Origin: Caulobacteraceae bacterium UBA5005
GTDB lineage: Bacteria; Pseudomonadota; Alphaproteobacteria; Caulobacterales; Caulobacteraceae
Direction of reading: 5' to 3'
Assembly: GCA_002398405.1 (NCBI GenBank)
Contig: DGYN01000037.1
Location: forward strand, 9,569 to 73,568
DNA length: 64,000 nt
The notes beneath the pieces are model-generated. The model saw only the letters and a program-made list of their open reading frames with translations, searched no databases and was not told the origin of the DNA. A program made the position numbers and the translations under genes. Of the stretch, positions 18,398 to 27,254 are shown piece by piece. How positions within the stretch are numbered: the stretch's first letter is position 1; every line of letters begins with the position of its first letter.

Positions 18398-19741
18398 ATG
18401 TTTGGAAGAACGGGGTTGGCGGTGGCGGCCGGGCTGCTGACGGCGGGGACCTGCCTGGCGCAGAGCGGCGCGACGGTGGTGCTCAATGTCGACGGGGTGA
18501 AGGGGGACAAGGGCCAGATCTTCGCCTCGCTATGCGACAACCCCAAAGGCGGCTTTCCCGGCAATTGCCCAAAGTATCAGGCCTCGGTGAAGACTGAGGC
18601 TGGGCGAACCACGATCACTTTCAAGAACGTCCCTCCAGGGACCTACGCGCCGCAGGTCTTCCACGACGAAAACGGCAATGGCCGGCCGGAAATTCCGCCG
18701 GAAGGCTATGCCTACGGGAACGATGTCTCGTGGCCCGCGACCTTCGACGCCGCCTCCACCCGGGTCAGCGGCGACACCACCCTGAAGGTCACCATGCAGT
18801 ACATGACGGCGCCAGGAGCGGCGCGGCAGGGATCCAAGGGCGCACCCGCGCCAGCCGGGGTCACCCGGATCGATGTCCGGGAAAAGGGACTCTACGGCGA
18901 GCTCTATATACCGGAAGGCGGCGCGGCGCGGCCGGCGATCATCCTGCTCGGCGGCTCCGAAGGCGGCCTCGACACCATGAGCATGATGGCAACCTCGTTC
19001 GCCAAGAACGGCTATGCCGCCCTGGCGCTGGCCTATTGGGCGGAGGAGGGGCTGCCCCAGACCCTGACCAACATTCCGCTGGAGTATTTCGACACGGCGG
19101 TGAGCTGGCTTAAGGCGCGGCCCGATATCGATGACAAGCGCGGCGTGGGCGTCATCGGCTGGTCGCGAGGCTCGGAAGCGGCGCTGCTGCTGGGGTCGCG
19201 CAACAAGGACGTGCGCGCCGTGGTCGCCATCGCCCCGAGCGGCATCGTCTGGGACGGCATCAACTTCAGCGACTTCGCCAAGCGCTACCCGGCCTGGACT
19301 GTTGATGGCAAAGGCCTGCCGTCCGTCGCCACCAATCAGGCCTACTACCGCGGCCCCAACGCGCCGATGGCGCCGACCTTCACCATGGCCCTGCCGGACG
19401 CCAACCGCAGGCCTGAAACCGCCATCCCGGTGGAGAAGACCAACGGGCCGATCCTGCTGATCTCGGGGCTGAACGACAACCTATGGCCGGCGTCGCAATT
19501 ATCCGACCGGGTGATCGCGCGGTTGCAGGGCGCGCGATTCCGCCACAGCTTCGAACATCTGGCCTATGCGGGCGCGGGGCACGTCATCTTCGTCGGGGAA
19601 CCGGACGGGCCGATGAGCAAGACCTCGTTGGCGCCAAACGCCATGATGGGCGGGACGCCGGAGGCAAACCGCAAGGCCTGGGAAGACAACTGGCCAAAGG
19701 CGCTGGCCTTCTACGACAAGGCGCTCAAGGGAGGGCGATAG
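18398..19741 (+). CDS. Exported DUF2141 / BAAT-type hydrolase fusion
   Basis: 447 residues from the ATG at 18398 (GGAGG 7 nt upstream; an in-frame GTG lies one codon before). After a signal peptide, residues about 25-135 match DUF2141 (GDKGQIFASLCDN ... NVPPGTYAPQVFHDENGNG). Then from about 150 a BAAT/acyl-CoA-thioesterase-like alpha/beta hydrolase: VIGWSRGSEAALLLG with the serine nucleophile, NDNLWPASQ with the acid, and AGAGHVIF with the histidine. Such pairs are more often separate genes; the fusion is notable. Likely periplasmic esterase. It is first in a three-gene operon. Confidence 0.8.
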   Translation: MFGRTGLAVAAGLLTAGTCLAQSGATVVLNVDGVKGDKGQIFASLCDNPKGGFPGNCPKYQASVKTEAGRTTITFKNVPPGTYAPQVFHDENGNGRPEIPPEGYAYGNDVSWPATFDAASTRVSGDTTLKVTMQYMTAPGAARQGSKGAPAPAGVTRIDVREKGLYGELYIPEGGAARPAIILLGGSEGGLDTMSMMATSFAKNGYAALALAYWAEEGLPQTLTNIPLEYFDTAVSWLKARPDIDDKRGVGVIGWSRGSEAALLLGSRNKDVRAVVAIAPSGIVWDGINFSDFAKRYPAWTVDGKGLPSVATNQAYYRGPNAPMAPTFTMALPDANRRPETAIPVEKTNGPILLISGLNDNLWPASQLSDRVIARLQGARFRHSFEHLAYAGAGHVIFVGEPDGPMSKTSLAPNAMMGGTPEANRKAWEDNWPKALAFYDKALKGGR

Positions 19742-20322
19742 TGGTGGTTTCCAAGGACGAGGCGGCGCAGGCCCTGGCGGAGATCGGCCAGGCCGAGGAG
19801 CGCGCGTCCCGGCTGCGCGGCTATCGCTACGGGGCGCCCTATGTCCTGTTGTGGGGGGTGCTGTGGATGGTGGCCAACACGGCCGTGGCCATCGACGAAC
19901 GGATCGGCGGCTGGGTGTGGTGGGGCGGCGTGGCGGTCGTCATGATCGCCAGCGCGGTCATCGGCAGCCGGCAAGGGCCTGATTTTACCCGCATGTCGGA
20001 AATGGAGCGCAGCAAGTACAAGCGCTTTGGTCAGAAGTGGGCGCTGACGGGGCTCTTGAGCTGGGCCGCACCGTGCTCGGTCTTCGCGATCTTCTGGCCC
20101 TCCAGCGCGATGCAGTACAACGCCTCGCTGCTGCTGATCTGGATGTTCGTCTACATGATCGGCGGCATATGGGTCGGGTGGCGGCTGTTCTGGATCGGGT
20201 TCGCCGGCGCGGCCGCCATTCTGGGAGGCTATTTCCTGCTGCGGCCCCACTTCATCCTGTGGAGCGGCCTGGTCGGCGGCGGCGCCATGATCGCCGGCGG
20301 ACTTTGGATGCGGAAGGCGTGA
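19741..20322 (+). CDS. Polytopic membrane protein, middle gene of the palindrome-controlled operon
   Basis: 193 residues from a GTG that overlaps the preceding stop by 1 nt, with GGGAGGG just upstream. About five hydrophobic segments are visible (YVLLWGVLWMVANTAVAI, WWGGVAVVMIASAVIG, LTGLLSWAAPCSVFAIFW, LLIWMFVYMIGG, AAAILGGYFLL). The N-terminal 30 residues are soluble and charged. Proteins of this type often pair with small winged-helix regulators, as here, but no biochemical role can be assigned. Confidence 0.75.
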   Translation: MVVSKDEAAQALAEIGQAEERASRLRGYRYGAPYVLLWGVLWMVANTAVAIDERIGGWVWWGGVAVVMIASAVIGSRQGPDFTRMSEMERSKYKRFGQKWALTGLLSWAAPCSVFAIFWPSSAMQYNASLLLIWMFVYMIGGIWVGWRLFWIGFAGAAAILGGYFLLRPHFILWSGLVGGGAMIAGGLWMRKA

Positions 20323-20615
20323 TGGACGGCCCCGACGAGGTCATCCACCAGTCGACGCGGCTCAAGATCACCGCGACGCTAAATGCGCTGCCGAGCGGCG
20401 AGATGATGGAATTTGGGCGGTTGAAGGCAATCTTGGGCGCCACCGACGGCAATATGGCGACCCACCTCGGGGCCCTCGAAAAGGCGGCCTATATCGAGGT
20501 CGCAAAAGACTATGTCGGCAAGAAGCCGAGGACCCGCGTAGCCCTTACGCGCGAAGGGCGCAGGGCCTTCGAGCGGCATGTTGCATACTTGAAGGATTTG
20601 ATTGAGGGCGGGTGA
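20322..20615 (+). CDS. Winged-helix transcriptional regulator
   Basis: 97 residues; the ATG overlaps the stop of the membrane protein (TGATG). The pattern HQSTRLKITATLNALPSGEM, FGRLKAILGATDGNMATHLGALEKAAYI, GKKPRTRVALTREGRRAFERHV is a MarR/ArsR-like winged helix (helix, recognition helix, wing ending in L-T-x-x-G). It probably binds the 17-bp palindrome at 18355 and represses its own operon. A ligand is not evident; the membrane protein may influence it. Confidence 0.84.
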   Translation: MDGPDEVIHQSTRLKITATLNALPSGEMMEFGRLKAILGATDGNMATHLGALEKAAYIEVAKDYVGKKPRTRVALTREGRRAFERHVAYLKDLIEGG

Positions 20616-20694
20616 CCCCGTTTTCATTGACAATCGAAGGCAAAAACAGGACTCTCCGCGCCCTTAAGAGGAGTTCCCGCGGGAGAGAATGCTC

Positions 20695-22092
20695 ATGAAG
20701 AAGTACGCCCTCGCCTTACTGTCGACCGTCGCCGCCCTGGCCGCCGCCCCCGAGGCGATGGCCAAATGGCACCAGGGTTATGTCGTCGAGTACTATGCTC
20801 TGCAGAGTGTGTGGGCCGTGCCGGAAGGCGTGGACTCCACCAAGGACGCCCAGTGCCCAAACGGCTACAACATCCCGGACTGGAAGAAGAATTTCAAAAC
20901 CTCGTGGCGTAGCGACGCCGAGGTGAGCCAGGTTCTGGACCGTCCGGGCGGATTCTCGTTCGGCACGCCGCTGGGCAACCGCGGCCCCGGCCCGGGCATG
21001 AATGTCTATCGCGATCCAATGCTGATCCCCGATCCGGGTATTTTCGAGGTGCAGACCAAGGTTGGCCTTGGGCTCGACCTTGACGGCGACAAGACCAACG
21101 GCTTCACCAGCCCCGACGGCAAGCGCACGGGCATCGACAACCAAGTCTACAAGGCCATGGGCTGCCTGATCGAGTACCGCGGCCCGGCGCACAAACCCGG
21201 CCAGTTCCTGCCGGCCGACGCCAGCTACTACCCCAACGACGAGATGCGGCAGGGTGTTTTCACCATGCTGATCATGTTGTCGGGCGAGGGTGACGATCCG
21301 CGCAACGACCCGAATATGAAGGTCGGCTTCTATATCGCTAAGGAGCAACTGGCGAAGCTGCACAACAATGAGATCGCGCCGGACTATTCCTACCGCGTCG
21401 ATCCCGACCCGCGGTTCATGACCGTCGTCGACGCCAAGTCGTCCAACGGCCAGATCACGATGAAGGCCCCGGTGGACTACATCAATATCCGCGACGCCCA
21501 CACCCGGCCCTACTTCGTTCCGGAACTGACGCTCTACAAGCCGCAGATCGAGATGAATATCCGTCCCGACGGCGTGTTGTCGGCCACGGTCGCGGGATAC
21601 CGCAACTGGAAGCAGCTCTACTGGGGCTGGGCGGCCGGCGGCTCGACCACCGAAACCGCGCGTCAGATCGACCTGGTCGGCCTCTGGTACGGACTGGAGC
21701 GTAACGCCGACGGGATGCCGGAAGCGACGACCGGCCGGAACACGGCCATCTCGGCCGCCTATCAGATCTATGCGGTGCCGGCGTTCCTGGTGAGTCCGGA
21801 GACCAACAAGGTGGTGACCGAAGCGGCGCTGCTCTCAGGCACGCCGAAGGAAGCGGGTCCCGAGCGGGAGCCCCTGCCTCTGGCCCAGCGTATTCGTGGT
21901 CTTGGCGGCAACCCGAACTTCTACCTGGACGGCGCCGCGGCCGCCTGGCCGAACAAGCCACTGCCGGGCCTGACCCAGGTCGCCAACCAGCCCGCCGTGC
22001 CGGCGTTCATGGAAACCCCGCCGACGCAGGCCGAAAACCCGCCACAGCCGCGGGCCCAAGGCGTTCCAGGGCCGGTGGCCAGCGCGCGCTAG
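20695..22092 (+). CDS. Exported protein of unknown function
   Basis: 465 residues from the second of two close ATGs (MKKYALALL), with GGGAGAGA at the better spacing. Signal peptide ends around AAPEAMA-K. The mature protein is rich in tryptophan, tyrosine and aspartate (WHQGYVVEYYALQSVW, GLGLDLDGDKTNGF), suggesting a calcium-binding-like loop and a large beta structure. The C-terminal 60 residues are proline-rich. Its nearest relatives should be exported hypothetical proteins of Caulobacterales; I do not recognise the family. A terminator follows at 22160. Confidence 0.7.
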   Translation: MKKYALALLSTVAALAAAPEAMAKWHQGYVVEYYALQSVWAVPEGVDSTKDAQCPNGYNIPDWKKNFKTSWRSDAEVSQVLDRPGGFSFGTPLGNRGPGPGMNVYRDPMLIPDPGIFEVQTKVGLGLDLDGDKTNGFTSPDGKRTGIDNQVYKAMGCLIEYRGPAHKPGQFLPADASYYPNDEMRQGVFTMLIMLSGEGDDPRNDPNMKVGFYIAKEQLAKLHNNEIAPDYSYRVDPDPRFMTVVDAKSSNGQITMKAPVDYINIRDAHTRPYFVPELTLYKPQIEMNIRPDGVLSATVAGYRNWKQLYWGWAAGGSTTETARQIDLVGLWYGLERNADGMPEATTGRNTAISAAYQIYAVPAFLVSPETNKVVTEAALLSGTPKEAGPEREPLPLAQRIRGLGGNPNFYLDGAAAAWPNKPLPGLTQVANQPAVPAFMETPPTQAENPPQPRAQGVPGPVASAR

Positions 22093-22159
22093 CCGTTCGA
22101 AGCGATATCCGATCCAGCCGGATTGGATATCGTCCTCGACACCTACCGTAGTCACGTTT

Positions 22160-22190
22160 TTCGGGCGAGGCGGCATCCGCTTCGCCCGAA
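22160..22190 (+). terminator. Stem-loop terminator after the exported protein
   Basis: TTCGGGCGA at the left pairs with TCGCCCGAA at the right (ends 22160 and 22190), with an inner GCGG/CCGC stem around a CAT loop. It is flanked by T-rich DNA (GTTTTT before, GTTTT just after), as expected for a factor-independent, possibly bidirectional terminator. Confidence 0.65.
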
Positions 22191-22589
22191 GTCGTTTTGG
22201 ATGTCTGGGGGGAGGGCCCCGGACGCCGAGAGAGGCGACGTCCGGGGTATATGACAGGAAGGAGGGCTTTCTGTCCGTACGCTACTGATAAGCTACTCTT
22301 ACTGTTCGTTAAGCGAAGGGGTCGCTGATACGGGCGACGGGCCCCAACTGCCGATCCAGCCCTGCAGGCGGTTTTGCCGCAGGTCGCAGAGCGAATATCG
22401 CCCATTTTTCCGGGTGTTGCGATTAGGCCGGTTGTCGCAGGACAGGTTGTCGCAACAGGCTGCCGCATCCTCTGAAAGTTTCTGAACCGCAGACCTCCCG
22501 CGCTTGGCCGCTAAGCGCAGGCCTCCGATGGTCAAGACCGACGAAAATAACGCCACGTTCCGATCAAGGCCCGGTTGGGGAGACATGCC
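22191..22589 (+). other. Long intergenic stretch without a supported gene
   Basis: About 400 nt. It holds a second hairpin (CCCCGGACG at 22217-22225 with CGTCCGGGG at 22239-22247) and a short direct repeat (GGTTGTCGCA at 22430-22439 and again at 22445-22454). Minus-strand open frames here lack ribosome sites and recognisable protein. A small RNA is possible but nothing shows it. Confidence 0.4.
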
Positions 22590-23024
22590 ATGATGGCGGC
22601 ATGGTATGACTTGGGAATGCGCGGCGCGATCCACCATCTCGATCTGACAGTGACGGACCCCCAGGCTTCTTTCGCCCTCTACGATGCGGTCCTGAGGTTC
22701 ATGGGCTATCGCCTGTCGCGCACCGACGAGGACGGATTCGACTGGGATTGCGGGGAGGGGGGACCCTTCTGTTCCGTCGGACTGATTAGGTCGCGGGGTC
22801 CTGCGAAGGACCGCCGGCACGACCGGTATTCGGCGGGCCTGCACCACGTCGCCTGGCGCGCCGAAAGCCGGGCGGATGTTGATGCGATGTACGAGCTGGT
22901 CAAAGGACTTGGCGCGACAGTGCTCGATCCGCCAGCGGACTATCCTCAGTACGGAGACGGCTACTATGCGGTGTTCTTCGCCGATCCCGACGGATTGAAG
23001 CTGGAGTTCGTGTTCAAACCCTAG
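22590..23024 (+). CDS. VOC-family (glyoxalase-like) protein
   Basis: 144 residues from the ATG at 22590 (GGGGAG 7 nt upstream). The pattern HHLDLTVTDPQASFALYDAVLRFMGYR, SAGLHHVAWRAESRADVDAMYELVKGLG and YYAVFFADPDGLKLEFVF is a single vicinal-oxygen-chelate domain; metal ligands are likely the first HH, the middle H in LHHVAW and the final glutamate. Such single-domain proteins act as dioxygenases, lyases or antibiotic-resistance proteins; the substrate is unknown. Confidence 0.85.
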   Translation: MMAAWYDLGMRGAIHHLDLTVTDPQASFALYDAVLRFMGYRLSRTDEDGFDWDCGEGGPFCSVGLIRSRGPAKDRRHDRYSAGLHHVAWRAESRADVDAMYELVKGLGATVLDPPADYPQYGDGYYAVFFADPDGLKLEFVFKP

Positions 23025-23198
23025 GCCAAGTATACCAAAGTAAATAGCTAGACGGAGTTGTTTGTGAAAGAATTATGACATTTATGTAACGGCCAACGTT
23101 GCTGATGATATCGAGTCGTTGAAAGTATTAAGTCGGCCGGATTTTGGAAAAATTAAGGGTAGGGCCGCTATCGCCGGGGGACAGCAGCGGACGCCCCT

Positions 23199-24812
23199 AT
23201 GAACAAGCTCATCGACTTTACCGACCCTTCCGAGCCAATCTCGCCCTCGACCACTGGCGCGGTTGTCTACGCCCGATTTCAGGCCGAGCCTGACACCCTG
23301 GCCTTGGCTGTCGTCGATGAAGACCGAAGGCCCATCGGCCTGGTCGACCGCGGAATCTTCTTCCTGAGGATGGCCGCCGAGTTCGGCCGGGCGCTCTATG
23401 GGAACCGGCCGATCACCTTCCTGATGGAGCCGCCGCGCACTGAGCGGGCCGATATTTCGGTCATGGACTTCATGGCCGGCGTGATCTCGTCGGAACGGGC
23501 GGGGCTGATGCGAGGCTTCATCGTCGTCGACAACAGGGGCCGTTACCTGGCGGTGGGAACACCGCTCAGTCTTCTGGTGTCCGGGCACGAAGCCGCCAAG
23601 GCGAGGATCAAGCAGCTGGATCGCCAGCGGGCGAGCCTGGCGCGGGCAAACCAGAAGGCGGAAGCCGCCGCGCGAGCCAAGGCGCAGTTTCTGGCGACCA
23701 TGAGTCATGAGATCCGCACGCCGCTGAACGGCGTTCTGGCTGTGGCTGAGATCGTCGGCTTGAAACTGACCCAAGAGGAGCTTCGCCCCTACATCCGCAC
23801 CATTCTGGATTCGGGCCACACCCTGCACCGTCTGCTGACCGACGCGCTGGACCTGTCGCGGGCCGAGGCCGGGGCGATGGAGCTTGTGCCGGCGCCGTTC
23901 AGCCCCTCGGCCATGGCCGAGGATGTGAGCGCCCTTTGGGGCCCCCTGGCCGAGAACAAGGGTTTGTCGCTGACGGTGGATTTGCAGACCTCCATCGACG
24001 AGGCCCTGGTGGCCGACGCCATGCGGGTCAAGCAGGTGATCAACAACCTGGTGGGCAACGCGCTGAAGTTCACCGAGCAGGGCGGGATCACCGTTCGGGT
24101 GCTTGTCGCCTCCGGCAGCGACGGCCGGGCGAGGTTCGCCGTCGAGGTGGAAGATACCGGCCCCGGGATCGCCGCAGGCCAGCTGGAACGCATCTTCGAG
24201 CCCTTCGCCAAAACCGATGAACATGCGGCCGCGGGCGGCGCGGGGCTGGGCCTATCGATCTGTCACAGGCTCGTGGACGCGATGGGAGGCCGAATCGGCG
24301 CGCAAAGCACCGCCGGCAAGGGCGCGCTGTTCCATTTTGAGCTCCTCCTGCCGGTCGTGACCGCGCAGGCTCCGGTGGTGGCCGCTGAGACCGATTGTGA
24401 ACCCGGCCTGGAGGCGCAGGGCGCACGAGTGCTGATCGTCGACGACAACCCCACCAACAGGCTCGTGGCCTCGACCTTCATGGAGATGGCCGGGTTTGCC
24501 TTCGCAACCGCGGCGGATGGTTTAGAGGCAGTCGAAGCCTGCCGCACGGAGCATTTCGATCTGATCCTGATGGACATCAACATGCCCCGGATGGGTGGAC
24601 TGGAGGCGTCGCGCCTGATCCGCGAATCGGCTGGGCCAAGCGCCCGCTCGCCCATCCTGGCGGTGACCGCCAACTCCGATCCGTCGGAAGTGGCGACCTA
24701 TATGGCCGCCGGCATGAGCGGGGTCGTCACCAAACCCCTTCGGGCTGAGGATCTTTTCTCAGCCATGCAGGAGGCGATCGCCGCGTCCCCGCCCGCAAGG
24801 GCGGCGGCCTGA
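23199..24812 (+). CDS. Hybrid sensor histidine kinase with CBS-like N-terminal region
   Basis: 537 residues. The N-terminal 140 residues (ALAVVDEDRRPIGLVDRGIFFLRMA ... GFIVVDNRGRYLAVGTPLSLL) look like a pair of CBS-type halves, often nucleotide-binding. A coiled-coil leads to HisKA with H170 (MSHEIRTPLNG), HATPase (VINNLVGNALKF, GLGLSICHRLVD), and a receiver with D459 (LILMDINMPRMGG). No membrane segment. Likely senses nucleotide or metabolic state in the cytoplasm and passes phosphate to an unlinked phosphotransferase or to the stand-alone receiver at 26043; that link is inference. Confidence 0.9.
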   Translation: MNKLIDFTDPSEPISPSTTGAVVYARFQAEPDTLALAVVDEDRRPIGLVDRGIFFLRMAAEFGRALYGNRPITFLMEPPRTERADISVMDFMAGVISSERAGLMRGFIVVDNRGRYLAVGTPLSLLVSGHEAAKARIKQLDRQRASLARANQKAEAAARAKAQFLATMSHEIRTPLNGVLAVAEIVGLKLTQEELRPYIRTILDSGHTLHRLLTDALDLSRAEAGAMELVPAPFSPSAMAEDVSALWGPLAENKGLSLTVDLQTSIDEALVADAMRVKQVINNLVGNALKFTEQGGITVRVLVASGSDGRARFAVEVEDTGPGIAAGQLERIFEPFAKTDEHAAAGGAGLGLSICHRLVDAMGGRIGAQSTAGKGALFHFELLLPVVTAQAPVVAAETDCEPGLEAQGARVLIVDDNPTNRLVASTFMEMAGFAFATAADGLEAVEACRTEHFDLILMDINMPRMGGLEASRLIRESAGPSARSPILAVTANSDPSEVATYMAAGMSGVVTKPLRAEDLFSAMQEAIAASPPARAAA

Positions 24813-24990
24813 AAGCCTTGCCGCCGCCGCGTTTGCCGCACCGTAACGACCTATGACGACAAGGCGCCTCTTTTGTCAGCGGCCCGAGATGGCCCCATGG
24901 GCGCCCCCATTCCGCCTCTTTCGGAATCAAAGCCTAGACTGGGCGGAAACTTGAAAAACGCAGCGCGACGTGGGAGCGATTGCGAAACAG

Positions 24991-25626
24991 ATGCGAGGTT
25001 CGACCTTGAAAAACACCAAACCGGTTTTGATCGTGAGTGTGGCGCTCGCTGGAGCGCTGGCGTTGAGCGCCTGCGCCACCAAGGAATACGTCAATCAGGA
25101 AGTGCTGCGGGTCGATACCTTCGCCCAAAGCACGCAGCAGGAACTGGCGGCGACGCAGAATGAGGTCGCTTCGGCCCTCAGCACGCAAGGCCAAAGAATC
25201 GGCGAGGTCGACGCCACGGCGCGCCAAGCCCTCGAACGGGCTCAGGCGGCCGGCAAGCTGGCCGAAGGCAAGTTCCTCTATTCGATGGTTCTGTCGGACG
25301 ACGGGGTGAAGTTCCCGGTGGACGGCACCAAGCTTTCTCCCGAGGCCGAATCCCGCCTCGCCCAACTGGCCGACAAGCTGAAGGGTGAGAACCGGAACGT
25401 CTACCTGGAAATTCAGGGGCACACCGACGCCTCCGGCTCGCCCGACTATAATGAGCGGCTGGGCGAACAACGGGCCGAGGCAGTGCGCAAGTTCCTCGCC
25501 AGGCAGGGCGTCGCCCTGTCGCGGATGGGCACGATCTCCTACGGTGAAGATACGCCCGTCGCGGAGAACTCCAGCCGCGAAGGCCGCGCTCAGAACCGGC
25601 GCGTCGTCGTTCTGGTAATGGCCTAG
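24991..25626 (+). CDS. OmpA-family lipoprotein
   Basis: 211 residues from the ATG at 24991 (an upstream GTG frame adds seven residues). Lipobox LSAC near residue 22, then a helical spacer with QSTQQELAATQNEVASALSTQGQRI, then an OmpA peptidoglycan-binding domain (LEIQGHTDASGSPDYNERLGEQRAEAVRKFL ... GRAQNRRVVV). The D and R residues that hold diaminopimelate are present. It would tether outer membrane to peptidoglycan. Close to the Pal type but with a longer coiled linker, as in several Caulobacterales paralogues. Confidence 0.88.
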   Translation: MRGSTLKNTKPVLIVSVALAGALALSACATKEYVNQEVLRVDTFAQSTQQELAATQNEVASALSTQGQRIGEVDATARQALERAQAAGKLAEGKFLYSMVLSDDGVKFPVDGTKLSPEAESRLAQLADKLKGENRNVYLEIQGHTDASGSPDYNERLGEQRAEAVRKFLARQGVALSRMGTISYGEDTPVAENSSREGRAQNRRVVVLVMA

Positions 25627-25640
25627 ATTCGTCGGTCCAC

Positions 25641-25667
25641 CGGGCCGGATTGACATTTTCCGGCCCG
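25641..25667 (+). terminator. Stem-loop after the OmpA-like gene
   Basis: CGGGCCGGA (25641-25649) pairs perfectly with TCCGGCCCG (25659-25667) over a 9-nt loop containing TTTT. It lies between the OmpA stop and the small membrane gene. Confidence 0.5.
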
Positions 25668-25684
25668 GGCCGATTGATCGCCGC

Positions 25685-25849
25685 ATGAAGATGGCGGTCA
25701 ATCTCGTCGTAGGCTTTCTGTTCGCCTATCTTGTCCTGCGCCTTCTCAAAGAAGCGGTGGGATTTCCGGCCGGCTGGCCGATCTTCTTCATCCTCTGCGC
25801 GGGGCTTATTGGCCTGTTTGTCTATCTGGACCGCCGGCATCCGCGATGA
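25685..25849 (+). CDS. Small two-helix membrane protein (54 residues)
   Basis: MKMAVNLVVGFLFAYLVLRLL, then a glycine/proline turn and a second helix FFILCAGLIGLFVYLDRR, ending HPR. Two transmembrane helices with positive ends predict both termini in the cytoplasm. Too short for many gene callers. No family recognised; coding status rests on length, hydrophobic pattern and clean stop. Confidence 0.55.
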   Translation: MKMAVNLVVGFLFAYLVLRLLKEAVGFPAGWPIFFILCAGLIGLFVYLDRRHPR

Positions 25850-26042
25850 CGGGTTTTGGCTCTTTGCACCGACCTTACTACCTTTGCGGGAGTTAGAATT
25901 TTCGGGTCAAGTATATCTAGAAAAACAACTTTCCGGCCGGCCAGCCGGTTTTGAGAACGCTAATATTTCAGATTAGACACGTTGTCCGAACTCCTATACC
26001 TGCGGTTTTTGGGGTCGGCTAAACACGTTCAGAGATAGAATC

Positions 26043-26549
26043 ATGTCCGCAGGGCTCGGCGCGCTACGTGTGCTTGTCGTCGATGACAATAAGCAGATGA
26101 GGACTATCGTCGGCACCGTGCTGTCCGCCGCCGGGGTGCGCGATCTGCACTATGCGCCGGAGGGCCGCGAGGCGCTGTCGCTCATGAAGCACGTGCCGAT
26201 TGATGTGGTCTTCATCGACCATGAGATGCCGCGGATGAGCGGCGTTGAATTTGTCCGCACCGTGCGCGCCATGCCCGGCCAGGAACAGTTCCTGCCGATG
26301 ATCATGCTGACCGGGCACTCGGACCTTAAGCGGCTGAACGAGGCGCGGGACGCGGGGATCAACGAGTTTCTCGGCAAGCCGGTCACGGCCATGGCCATTT
26401 TGCGCCGGCTGGACGCGGTGATCATGAAGCCGCGGCCGTATGTTTCTTCGCCGGACTTCTTCGGCCCCGACCGCCGCCGGCGGCGCGATCCGGCTTATCG
26501 CGGGGCGCTTCGGCGGACCGGCGACCTCAAGGAGGCGGTGCAGATCTAG
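26043..26549 (+). CDS. Stand-alone response regulator (CheY-like)
   Basis: 168 residues: a receiver domain with the acidic pair in VLVVDDNKQM, phospho-acceptor D59 in VVFIDHEMPRMSG, T in IMLTGHSDL and K in EFLGKPVT. The 45-residue C-terminal tail (FFGPDRRRRRDPAYRG) is very basic and has no DNA-binding domain. The F-x-G-P-D-R-R-R-R motif is common in alphaproteobacterial single-domain regulators. It follows an AT-rich 190-nt upstream region and may receive phosphate from one of the two hybrid kinases in the window. Confidence 0.9.
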   Translation: MSAGLGALRVLVVDDNKQMRTIVGTVLSAAGVRDLHYAPEGREALSLMKHVPIDVVFIDHEMPRMSGVEFVRTVRAMPGQEQFLPMIMLTGHSDLKRLNEARDAGINEFLGKPVTAMAILRRLDAVIMKPRPYVSSPDFFGPDRRRRRDPAYRGALRRTGDLKEAVQI

Positions 26550-26611
26550 GGGGTTTTGGCGTGGTCGCGCTTTCTGGCGGCGAACCGGCATCCACCTCGC
26601 CGGAAAGCGCT

Positions 26612-26794
26612 CTAGTGGAACGTCCGGTCAACCAGACAGAAGGCGAGGGGGACGATCTGGTCGTCGCCGCTGGGCTGATGCCGAATCCAGGCCTTGTCTT
26701 CATGGATGGCGATGACCTGGTAGGTGGAGGTGCTTGAATGCGAGCGCAACAGGACCAAGTCGCCAGTTCGGACACGTTCTTCAGGAAACGGCAT
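26612..26794 (-). CDS. Small beta-rich hypothetical protein
   Basis: 60 residues from MPFPEERVRTGDLVLL (ATG 26794). The sequence looks like a short beta-barrel (GDLVLLRSHSSTSTYQVIAIHEDKAWIRHQPSGDDQIVPLAFCLV), similar to small regulatory OB/SH3-like proteins of alphaproteobacteria. Function unknown. Confidence 0.5.
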   Translation of the reverse strand: MPFPEERVRTGDLVLLRSHSSTSTYQVIAIHEDKAWIRHQPSGDDQIVPLAFCLVDRTFH

Positions 26795-26862
26795 GGCGCG
26801 GTTAACTCCCCGTGTGTCGCCGAGCAACCCACGGGGAGCAGGGAAAGTTCCCGCCAAGGCGC

Positions 26863-27192
26863 CTATCTGCGGCCGTAGCGGCCCCAAAGGTCCTCACCGA
26901 TCGAGTAGGCGGCGGACCGGGCGCTCTTGGAGAAGAGGAAAACGAGGCCGATCCCGGCGGCCAGGGCGATGAGGCCGGTGGAGACAGGCTTCTGCCGGGC
27001 GTGGCCGGCGGCCTTGCGGGCGTAGGCCGCGGCTTGGGCGCCGGAGGCGTTGGCGATGTCGAGGCCGCGCTCCTTGGCGCTGTCCAGGCGGGCCCGGGCG
27101 TCGTCGGCCAAGGCGGCGACGGTGGATTTCAGTTTCTTGCCCTTGGCGCGAAGGGCGGGCGTGTCGAGATCGAGGTCTGCGTAGGCGGACAT
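26863..27192 (-). CDS. DUF883/ElaB-like membrane-anchored helical protein
   Basis: 109 residues: a long amphipathic helical region (LRAKGKKLKSTVAALADDARARLDSAKERG) followed by a C-terminal membrane anchor with the LIALAAGIGLVFLF core and a positive tail. This is the ElaB/YqjD/DUF883 plan, proteins that tether to the inner membrane and in E. coli bind stationary-phase ribosomes. Function here is by analogy. Confidence 0.72.
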   Translation of the reverse strand: MSAYADLDLDTPALRAKGKKLKSTVAALADDARARLDSAKERGLDIANASGAQAAAYARKAAGHARQKPVSTGLIALAAGIGLVFLFSKSARSAAYSIGEDLWGRYGRR

Positions 27193-27254
27193 GGGGACTC
27201 CCTTGAAAGTGGCTTGTCCGCCTAACGCGTGGAGGGCGGGGGCGATCCAGGGGG

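Noticed and set aside
22299..22847. Minus-strand frames in the gap before the VOC gene
   Set aside because: No ribosome site, shadow-like composition, and they run into the opposite strand of a real gene.
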